Assembly: GCA_017255395.1 (NCBI GenBank)
Contig: JAFKDC010000005.1
Location: 147,410 to 211,409, forward strand
Reading direction: 5' to 3'
DNA: 64,000 nucleotides
Source: Enemella evansiae
GTDB taxonomy: Bacteria; Pseudomonadota; Alphaproteobacteria; Rhodobacterales; Rhodobacteraceae
Shown here: positions 19,003 to 25,546 of the stretch, in pieces
Layout of the letters: each line of letters starts with the position of its first letter
How positions within the stretch are numbered: position 1 is the stretch's first letter
Position numbers and translations under genes: made by a program
The notes under the pieces: generated by a model
Seen by the model: only the letters and a program-made list of their open reading frames with translations
Database searches by the model: none
What the model was told of the DNA's origin: nothing

Positions 19003-19038
19003 CGCCCCGACCCACCCCGAAAGACCAATGAGGATACC

Positions 19039-19860
19039 ATGACATTCAAGACCCTGACCGTTGCCGGCCTTCTGGCAGCGTTCCCCCTCTGCGCTGTCGC
19101 GCAAGACGCGATCATCGTGCAGTCGACCACCTCGACCGCCAACTCCGGCCTCTACGACCACCTGCTGCCGATCTTCTCGGACAAGACCGGCATCACCGTG
19201 AACGTGGTCGCCGTGGGAACCGGACAGGCGATCAGCAATGCCGCCAATTGCGACGGCGACGTGCTGCTGGTGCATGCCAAGGCCTCGGAAGAGAAATTCG
19301 TCGCCGAGGGCGGCGGCACCCTGCGCACCGACCTGATGTACAACGACTTCGTGCTGGTCGGCCCCGCCGGCGATCCCGCCGGCATCGCCGGAACCTCGGA
19401 CATCGAGGCCGCACTGTCCGCCATCGCCGAGGCCGAGGCGCTCTTTGCCTCGCGCGGCGACGACAGCGGCACCCACAAGAAGGAACGCGCGCTCTGGACG
19501 GCGGCAGAGGTCGACCCGGCAAGTGGCTCGGGCGAATGGTACCGCGAGACCGGTTCCGGCATGGGCGCGACGCTGAACGCGGGCATCGGCATGGGCGCCT
19601 ATGTGCTGACCGACCGCGCGACGTGGATCAGCTTTGCCAACAAGCAGGACTACCAGATCGCGGTCGAGGGCGACAACGACCTCTTCAACCAGTACGGCGT
19701 GATCCCGGTGAACCCCGAGAAATGCCCCTCGGTCAATGTCGACGCGGCACAGGCCTTCACCGACTGGCTTCTGTCGGCAGAGGGACAAGAGGCCATCGGC
19801 GCCTACAAGGTCGACGGTCAGCAGCTGTTCTTCCCCAACGCGCCGAAACAGGGTAGCTGA
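19039..19860 (+). CDS. tupA: TupA, periplasmic tungstate-binding protein
   Basis: Captures tungstate in the periplasm for TupBC. The 273-residue protein has a Sec signal peptide (LTVAGLLAAFPLCAVAQ) followed at once by IIVQSTTSTANSGLYDHLLP, whose STTST segment is the TupA oxyanion-binding signature. VVAVGTGQAISNA, DVLLVHAKASEEKFV and RGDDSGTHKKE are further family stretches. It completes the permease–ATPase–binding-protein set. TupA proteins are selective for tungstate in the family; that it feeds the nearby formate dehydrogenase is inference. Confidence 0.93.
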   Translation: MTFKTLTVAGLLAAFPLCAVAQDAIIVQSTTSTANSGLYDHLLPIFSDKTGITVNVVAVGTGQAISNAANCDGDVLLVHAKASEEKFVAEGGGTLRTDLMYNDFVLVGPAGDPAGIAGTSDIEAALSAIAEAEALFASRGDDSGTHKKERALWTAAEVDPASGSGEWYRETGSGMGATLNAGIGMGAYVLTDRATWISFANKQDYQIAVEGDNDLFNQYGVIPVNPEKCPSVNVDAAQAFTDWLLSAEGQEAIGAYKVDGQQLFFPNAPKQGS

Positions 19861-19887
19861 CAGGGGTAAGCCACGACACAGGCCCCC

Positions 19888-20757
19888 ATGGCAGAACCCG
19901 AATACCTGACGGTCCCGGAACTGGCAGAGCTTCTGCGCATCAAGGAGCGCAAGGTCTACGACCTTGCCTCCAGCGGAGAGGTGCCCTGCACCCGCGCCAC
20001 CGGCAAATTGCTGTTCCCCGCGCGCGGCGTGCGGGCCTGGCTTCTGAAACACAGCCAGGGCCACGTGCCCAAGGTGCCGCGCCCCGCCGTGGTGCTGGGC
20101 AGCCACGATCCGCTGCTGGACTGGGCGATCCGCGAATCGCGCTGCGGGCTGGCCAGCTACTTCGACGGCTCCACCGATGGGCTGGCCCGCTTCAACCGGC
20201 GCGAAGGCGTCGCGGCGGGCCTGCACCTTCAGGATCCCGAAGGCCGCGAGTGGAACATCCCCAGCGTCGACCGCTACTGCGCCGACCAGAACGCCGTTCT
20301 GGTGCGCTTCGCCACGCGCGCGCGCGGTCTGGTGCTGGGCCAGAACATCAACGGCATCGCCACAATGCAGGACCTGCGCGGACGCCGCGTCGTGCCCCGC
20401 CAGCCCGATTCCGGCAGCGACGTGCTGTTCCGGCAACTGGCGGATCGCGCGGGCCTCGCCCTCTCGGACATGGTCCTGACCGACATCGCCCGGACCGAAA
20501 CAGAGGCCGTGCAGGCGGTGGCGCGCGGCGAGGCGGATGCCACCCTTGGCCTGCACTCGGTCGCGCAGGACTTTGGCCTGCCCTTCGTGCCGCTCATCGA
20601 CGAACGCTTCGACCTTCTGGTGAACCGCCGCGCGTGGTTCGAAACGCCGATGCAGCGCCTGATGACCTTCTGCCAGTCCGAGGCCATGGCCACCCGGGCC
20701 GAGCGCATGGGCGGCTACGATCTCACCGGCCTCGGCACCGTGCGCTGGAACGCCTGA
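19888..20757 (+). CDS. One-component regulator: excisionase/MerR-like HTH fused to a periplasmic-binding-protein-like sensor
   Basis: Probable oxyanion-responsive transcription factor of 289 residues. Residues 1–55 form a helix-turn-helix of the excisionase type (YLTVPELAELLRIKERKVYD and then GKLLFPARGVRAWL). The rest is a binding-protein-like domain without a signal peptide. It has SHDPLLDWAIRESRCGLASY, RLVPRQPDSGSD-like RRVVPRQPDSGSDVLFRQLA and ATLGLHSVAQDFGLPFVPL. It lies 27 bp after tupA on the same strand, so it probably senses tungstate or molybdate and controls tup or fdh genes. It is unlike ModE, which uses a TOBE-type domain. Ligand and targets are not shown by the sequence. Confidence 0.82.
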   Translation: MAEPEYLTVPELAELLRIKERKVYDLASSGEVPCTRATGKLLFPARGVRAWLLKHSQGHVPKVPRPAVVLGSHDPLLDWAIRESRCGLASYFDGSTDGLARFNRREGVAAGLHLQDPEGREWNIPSVDRYCADQNAVLVRFATRARGLVLGQNINGIATMQDLRGRRVVPRQPDSGSDVLFRQLADRAGLALSDMVLTDIARTETEAVQAVARGEADATLGLHSVAQDFGLPFVPLIDERFDLLVNRRAWFETPMQRLMTFCQSEAMATRAERMGGYDLTGLGTVRWNA

Positions 20758-20827
20758 TCCCGCCGCCCCGGCTCCGGCACAGGCCCCGGTTTCTTCTGTC
20801 CGCAAATATCCCGGGGTGAGGCGCGCA

Positions 20828-20853
20828 GCGACGAGGGGCAGCGCCCCTCTCGC
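20828..20853. terminator. Bidirectional terminator hairpin between convergent genes
   Basis: A stem GAGGGGC (20833–20839) pairs with GCCCCTC (20843–20849) around AGC, extended by GCGA/TCGC with one bulged C. It sits between the HTH–binding-protein regulator and the convergent response-regulator gene. The surrounding sequence (ATATCCCGGGG and on) looks like a dispersed intergenic repeat of this bacterial group. Confidence 0.5.
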
Positions 20854-20856
20854 GCA

Positions 20857-22188
20857 TTACCCCTCCCAGGCCGTCACGCGCCGGTCGATGGTCTTGCGAC
20901 TGACCCCCAGCCGCCGCGCGGCCTCGGCCCGGTTGCCCTCGCAAAGGTCCAACACGTGCAGGATATGCCGCTGCATCACCTGTTCGAGGTTCTCGATGGC
21001 GCGCGCGCCGGTCACCCGCGTGTCGCCCGCGAATTCCGCCGGGAAATCGCCAAGGATCACCGACCGCTCGACCAGGTTCTTCAGCTCGCGCACGTTGCCG
21101 GGCCAGTCGTAGCGCCGCATCTTCAGCAGCGTCTCGCCGGACAGGTCCAGCGCCGGCAGGCCCAGCGTCGTGGAAAACTGCTGCATGAACAGCGCCGCAA
21201 GCTCGGTGATGTCCTCGGAACGGTCCTTCAGCGGCGGCATATGGATGCGCACCACGTTCATGCGGTGGTAAAGATCGGCGCGGAAGCGGCCCTGCCCGAC
21301 CTCTTCTTCCAGCGCGGTATTGGTGGCGAAGAGAAAACGCAGGTTCAGCGGAAACTCGCGTTCGGCGCCGATGGGCCGCACGCGCTGGTCTTCCAGCACC
21401 CGCAGAAGCGCCGCCTGCACCTGATCGGGCATCTGCGCGATCTCGTCCAGAAACAGCGTCCCGCCATCGGCCAGCAGGAACAGCCCCGGCTTCATCTCGT
21501 CGCCCGGCCCGTTCACGCCAAAAAGCTCCTGCGCGATATGATCGGGCGAGATCGCCGCGCAGTTCACCGCCACGAAGGGCCGCCCGGCACGGTCCGACAA
21601 CTGGTGCAGGTGCCGCGCCGCCAGTTCCTTGCCGGTGCCGCTGGCGCCGGTGAACAGGACCGGCGTCGGCAGCGGCGCCAGCTTCTTCAGCATGGTGCGC
21701 ACCTCGGCCATCGGTTCCGACGTGCCAAGCAGCTTGCTGCCCTGCGCCTCGGCGTTCAGCTCGTGGCGCAGCAGCGTGTTGTCGCGGCGCAGGTACTTGC
21801 GGTCCAGCGTGCGCGCCACCGCGCCAAGGATCTGGTTCGCGCGGAAGGGCTTCAGCACAAAATCGCTGACCCCGGCGCGCAGCGCGGCAATCGCCGTTTC
21901 CAGATCCGCATAGGCGGTGATCAGGATCGTATCCGCCAGAAAGCCCAGCTTGCGCTGCTCGGTCACCCATTCCAGGCCGGTCTTGCGCGGCATCACGTTG
22001 TCGAGGATCACCACGTCGAAATGGCTCTCGTCCAGCTTGGTCGAGGCCTCTTCGGCAGAGCCCGCAAGCTCGATGCGCTTCACCCGGGGCTGAAGCGTCT
22101 TGTACAGGAAGTTGCGCATCCCCGGCTCGTCGTCGATCACCAGGATCGAGGCACCGGCGAGGTCGCTGCCGTAGTCCTTGCCGTCCAT
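20857..22188 (-). CDS. NtrC-type response regulator lacking the GAFTGA loop
   Basis: DNA-binding regulator of 443 residues with receiver, AAA+ and Fis-type HTH domains. The receiver has Asp19/Asp20 and the phospho-acceptor Asp63 (VVILDNVMPRKTG). The AAA+ domain has Walker A TGASGTGKELAARHLH and Walker B GGTLFLDEI. The C-terminal HTH is NRAEAARRLGVSRKTIDRR. Where sigma-54 activators carry GAFTGA, this protein reads ELFGVNGPGDEMKPG, about six residues shorter. Rhodobacter NtrC also lacks the motif and works with the housekeeping sigma factor. The start codon overlaps the small membrane protein's stop. The likely partner kinase is at 36362–38323. Confidence 0.9.
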   Translation of the reverse strand: MDGKDYGSDLAGASILVIDDEPGMRNFLYKTLQPRVKRIELAGSAEEASTKLDESHFDVVILDNVMPRKTGLEWVTEQRKLGFLADTILITAYADLETAIAALRAGVSDFVLKPFRANQILGAVARTLDRKYLRRDNTLLRHELNAEAQGSKLLGTSEPMAEVRTMLKKLAPLPTPVLFTGASGTGKELAARHLHQLSDRAGRPFVAVNCAAISPDHIAQELFGVNGPGDEMKPGLFLLADGGTLFLDEIAQMPDQVQAALLRVLEDQRVRPIGAEREFPLNLRFLFATNTALEEEVGQGRFRADLYHRMNVVRIHMPPLKDRSEDITELAALFMQQFSTTLGLPALDLSGETLLKMRRYDWPGNVRELKNLVERSVILGDFPAEFAGDTRVTGARAIENLEQVMQRHILHVLDLCEGNRAEAARRLGVSRKTIDRRVTAWEG

Positions 22189-22316
22189 CAGTCCAGGCGG
22201 ACGTTCTGGCCCGTGGCACGGTCGGCGGTGGAATAGTCCAGCTCGTTGGTCAGCGCCCAATGCGCGCCGTATCCGATGGCGGCGATTGCCACGAAACCAA
22301 GGATCATTGCCTTCAT
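22188..22316 (-). CDS. 42-residue single-pass membrane protein, coupled on both sides
   Basis: A tiny gene that is easy to miss. It begins with ATG at 22316, overlapping the stop of the WD40–cytochrome gene (ATGA, 22313–22316). It ends with TGA at 22188–22190, overlapping the response-regulator ATG (TGATG). The product starts MKAMILGFVAIAAIGYGAHW, one hydrophobic helix, and ends in a polar tail LDYSTADRATGQNVRLD. The length, helix and tight double coupling argue that it is real. It could be a small subunit of the formate dehydrogenase/cytochrome complex or a link between the respiratory proteins and the regulator. I know no named family for it. Confidence 0.7.
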   Translation of the reverse strand: MKAMILGFVAIAAIGYGAHWALTNELDYSTADRATGQNVRLD

Positions 22317-23572
22317 TCTTTTGTCTCCGTGCTGGCCGAACGCAGGAAGGCGATCAGGTCGGCGCGGTCCTGCGCGCCAGAGATCACCTGCATCGGCATC
22401 TTGGAACCCGGAATATAGTGATCCGGGCCCTCGTCAAACAATGCGTCGATCGTCTGGTCCGTCCAGACGATATCCGACCCGTCGAGGGTCGGGGAATAGA
22501 TATAGCCCGGCACCGTCCCGGCGGCGCGGCCAAAGACCCCGTGCAGCGTCGGCCCGGCCTTGCGGCTGGGGCCGGGGGTCAGGGCGTGGCAGATCGAGCA
22601 CTTGCGCATGAACTGCCGCTCGCCGTTGGACATGGTCTCGGGGTCCTGAAGGAAGGACCGCTCTCCGGTGATGCCGGGATCGAAGGTGTCGAGACTGGCA
22701 ACCGGCCAGCCATAGGCCACGTCGTCGAGGCCCCCGGCCCAGATGGTCGCGCCATCGGGCGAGAAGGCCAGCGCCCAGACCGGCCCCTGCCGGGTGGCGC
22801 GGAAGTCGCGGGCGATGGTCCAGTCGGCGGTGTCCACGATCATGATGTAGCCCTGCCCGTCCCCCACGGCCAGACTGTGGGTCCCGGCGTCGTAGGCCAT
22901 GGACAGGATCGGGCGGCGGTCGAGGGTGAAATCCGCGATCTCGGCGCCGTCGTGATCGATGACCCGCGTGCCGCCGTCGACGGCGCCATAGGCGATCCAA
23001 TCGGGCGTCACGATGACCTCGTTGATGCCGAAGCCGTGGCTGATCACCGGCAGGGCCTCGTCCGTCGCAAGGTCGTAGCGCATCAGCTGCCCGGTGGAGG
23101 TTGCGGCGTATAGCGCGCCCTCCCCGAAGGCCACGGCGTTGACGCCGCCCGGCGCCTCCAGCCTGCGGCCCTGCCCCTCCAGCGGCCAAAGGCCCACGGT
23201 CCCGTCCCACGATCCGCTGGCCACAAGTCCGTCGCGCAGGGCCAGCGAGGTGACCTTGCCCAGATGGCTGCCCAGCACGCGCGGGGCCTCGTCGTCCCAC
23301 AGACGGACGGTGTAGTCGTCCCCGCCCGACAGCAGCAGGCCCCCGACCGCCAGAACCGTGTTCACGGCGGCCTCGTGCCCTTCCAGCCAGTCCGGCGCGC
23401 GCCCGGTCCACACCCCGACAGAGTTGTCGAAACTTGCGGTCGCGACCCGGCCCGCATCGTCCACGGCGATGCCCATGATCGGCCCGCCGTGGCCCTTCAG
23501 CGTCGTGAACTCCTGCGCCTGCGCGGCGGCCCCGGCAAGGGCCACCAGCAGCGCGCCCGCAAGCGCGCGCAT
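22313..23572 (-). CDS. WD40 β-propeller–cytochrome c fusion protein
   Basis: Periplasmic protein of 419 residues. A Sec signal peptide (ALAGALLVALAGAAAQAQ) precedes about seven WD40-like blades, for example VNTVLAVGGLLLSGGDDYTV and VTSLALRDGLVASGSWDGT. A C-terminal mono-haem cytochrome c domain follows, with CSICH at 325–329 and a probable axial Met in GSKMPMQ (Met392). The start ATG overlaps the stop of the cytochrome b subunit gene (ATGA). This coupling suggests that it accepts electrons from, or docks on, the formate dehydrogenase. The propeller may be a scaffold for a redox partner. Its physiological role is inferred only. Confidence 0.88.
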   Translation of the reverse strand: MRALAGALLVALAGAAAQAQEFTTLKGHGGPIMGIAVDDAGRVATASFDNSVGVWTGRAPDWLEGHEAAVNTVLAVGGLLLSGGDDYTVRLWDDEAPRVLGSHLGKVTSLALRDGLVASGSWDGTVGLWPLEGQGRRLEAPGGVNAVAFGEGALYAATSTGQLMRYDLATDEALPVISHGFGINEVIVTPDWIAYGAVDGGTRVIDHDGAEIADFTLDRRPILSMAYDAGTHSLAVGDGQGYIMIVDTADWTIARDFRATRQGPVWALAFSPDGATIWAGGLDDVAYGWPVASLDTFDPGITGERSFLQDPETMSNGERQFMRKCSICHALTPGPSRKAGPTLHGVFGRAAGTVPGYIYSPTLDGSDIVWTDQTIDALFDEGPDHYIPGSKMPMQVISGAQDRADLIAFLRSASTETKE

Positions 23573-24813
23573 CACTCCGCCGGGCTGTGGTGGGCGACGG
23601 GCTTGCCGCCCTCCTTCGCCTTGACCTTGGCGTACCAGATCGAGTGGTGCTGTTCGGCCCAGTTCTCGTCCACCTGACCCGATCCCATGGCGTCGAAGGC
23701 GCCCTCCATCCCGACGGAGCCGATGTAGATATGGGCGAGGATGATCACCATGAAAAGGAAGGCCACGATGCCGTGCCAGGCCTGCGCCAGTTGCATTTCC
23801 TCTTGCGGGGCAAGGTTGGTGGGCAGCGGCCCCATGCCGACCCAGCCGGGCAGGCCAAGCTCGTTGATGATGCTGAAGGTCTTGGCAAAGAGCGGCAGTT
23901 CGAAGGGGAAGAGCAGCGACAGCCCCGACAGCGAGATCGAGAAGCCGAAGACCACCACGGACCAGAAGATGATCTTCTGACCGGCGTTGAATTTCTTCGC
24001 GGGCGGGTGGTTCTTGCCGATGATGCCGCCGGCCTGCTTGAACCAGATCAGGTCCAGCTTGTTCGGGATATTGTGCCAGACCCAGAGCACGAACATCAGG
24101 ATGACGCCCAGCATGAAGGCCCAAGAGACATTGTTGTGGATCAGCTTGGACCAGACCAGCAGCGTCGCGTTCACCTCTTTGCCCAGAAGCGGCGCGATGA
24201 ACATGCGCCCGAATAGCGTGGCAAGCCCGGTCAGGCCCAGCAGGATGAAGGAACCCGCCGTCATCCAGTGGGTAAAGCGCTCGAACCCGGCGAAGCGCGT
24301 GACAGTGGTGCCGGTCGTGCCGCCCTCGATCCGCACGCGGCCACGCAGCAGGAAGAACAGGCCCAGCAGCCCGATGGTGCCCAGCAGCGCCCAGCCGCCC
24401 CAGATGGCCAGCGGGCCCTCGCGGAACTGCCACCAGGCCATGCCGCCGTCCTGCACCAGCACCTTGCCCACGTCGTTGCGGGTGGACGCGCGGACGTCCG
24501 GCATGGTGTCGTAGCGCAGCGCGCGCCAGAGATCGGGGTCCGAGGCCCCGCCCAGCGTGCCAAGCTGCGGCACGCCCGCCTCTTCACCGAAACCGGTGTT
24601 GGAAGAGCGGAAGCTGTCGTCGATCTGCTCGCCGCGCTGGCGGGCAAGGATGTCCTCCAGCGTCTGCGCGCCGCCGGTCGCCTCGCGCGCCTGCGCCAGT
24701 TCCGCCTCGCGGCTGGTCTCGATCCGTGGCGGTTGCAGGAAGAAGACCCCGGCGATCACCAGCCCGAGGGTCAGAAGCATGAAGAGGCCGAAGCCGCTGG
24801 ACCGTTTTGACAT
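23572..24813 (-). CDS. fdhC: Formate dehydrogenase cytochrome b556 (gamma) subunit
   Basis: Membrane subunit that takes electrons from the iron-sulfur subunit to quinone through b haems. The 413-residue protein has one N-terminal helix (LFMLLTLGLVIAGVFFLQPP), then about 100 residues of extension beyond the ~215-residue E. coli FdnI. A four-helix FdnI-like core follows, beginning FERFTHWMTAGSFILLGLTG and including WAFMLGVILMFVLWVWHN and WHGIVAFLFMVIILAHIYIG. Conserved His residues in the core are candidate haem ligands. The ATG at 24813 is preferred to an in-frame GTG one codon upstream. It lies 127 bp after fdhB and is coupled to the WD40–cytochrome gene. Confidence 0.9.
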   Translation of the reverse strand: MSKRSSGFGLFMLLTLGLVIAGVFFLQPPRIETSREAELAQAREATGGAQTLEDILARQRGEQIDDSFRSSNTGFGEEAGVPQLGTLGGASDPDLWRALRYDTMPDVRASTRNDVGKVLVQDGGMAWWQFREGPLAIWGGWALLGTIGLLGLFFLLRGRVRIEGGTTGTTVTRFAGFERFTHWMTAGSFILLGLTGLATLFGRMFIAPLLGKEVNATLLVWSKLIHNNVSWAFMLGVILMFVLWVWHNIPNKLDLIWFKQAGGIIGKNHPPAKKFNAGQKIIFWSVVVFGFSISLSGLSLLFPFELPLFAKTFSIINELGLPGWVGMGPLPTNLAPQEEMQLAQAWHGIVAFLFMVIILAHIYIGSVGMEGAFDAMGSGQVDENWAEQHHSIWYAKVKAKEGGKPVAHHSPAE

Positions 24814-24940
24814 CACTTACCCCGTCAGGAAATCTGCCCCCGCCGCCGCACGGCCAAGGGGGAAACGGCCCGCACCCTGCGGCGCGGACCGGATTAAGTT
24901 CAGGAAGGGCGGGTCACGGACCCACCCTCGGCGGACGGCC

Positions 24941-25534
24941 TCAGCCGCCTTTCTGGTCGTAGGCGGTGCCCCAGCCCCATGCGCCCGAGCCGAAGCCACG
25001 GGCCACGACGCGCTCGCGGTAGATCCCCGAGACCACGTCGCCGTCCCCGGCCAGCAGGGCCTTGGTGGAACACATCTCGGCGCAGATGGGCAGCTTGCCC
25101 TCGGCGATCCGGTTGCGCCCGTACTTCGAGAACTCTGCATTCGAGTTGTTCTCTTCGGGGCCACCGGCGCAGAAGGTGCATTTGTCCATCTTGCCGCGCG
25201 ACCCGAAGTTGCCGGCCTGCGGATACTGCGGCGCGCCGAAGGGGCACGCGTAGAAGCAGTAGCCGCAGCCGATGCACAGGTCCTTGGAGTGCAGGACCAC
25301 GCCTTCCTCGTTCTGGTAGAAGCAATCCACCGGGCAGACGGCCATACAGGGCGCGTCCGAACAGTGCATGCAGGCCACCGAGATCGAGCGTTCGCCCGGC
25401 TTGCCGTCCTGGATCGTCACCACGCGGCGGCGGTTGATCCCCCAGGGCACCTCGTGCTCGTTCTTGCAGGCCGTGACGCAGGCGTTGCATTCGATGCAGC
25501 GCTCGGCGTCGCAGAGAAACTTCGCTCTTGCCAT
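24941..25534 (-). CDS. fdhB: Formate dehydrogenase iron-sulfur (beta) subunit
   Basis: Electron-transfer subunit of 197 residues with four [4Fe-4S] clusters. The cysteine clusters are CIECNACVTACKNEH, CMHCSDAPCMAVCP, CIGCGYCFYACPFGAPQYP and the split CTFCAGG with a later CAEMC. It passes electrons from FdhA to the cytochrome b subunit. A good AAGGAGAG precedes the ATG, 12 bp after the fdhA stop. The C-terminus ends soon after the last cluster without the long membrane anchor helix of E. coli FdnH, so attachment must be through the gamma subunit. Confidence 0.93.
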   Translation of the reverse strand: MARAKFLCDAERCIECNACVTACKNEHEVPWGINRRRVVTIQDGKPGERSISVACMHCSDAPCMAVCPVDCFYQNEEGVVLHSKDLCIGCGYCFYACPFGAPQYPQAGNFGSRGKMDKCTFCAGGPEENNSNAEFSKYGRNRIAEGKLPICAEMCSTKALLAGDGDVVSGIYRERVVARGFGSGAWGWGTAYDQKGG

Positions 25535-25546
25535 ATCGTTCTCTCC

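Noticed and set aside
18190..20805. 871-codon minus-strand frame opposite tupC, tupA and the HTH regulator
   Set aside because: All three plus-strand genes have clear motifs; the antisense frame is a composition artefact.
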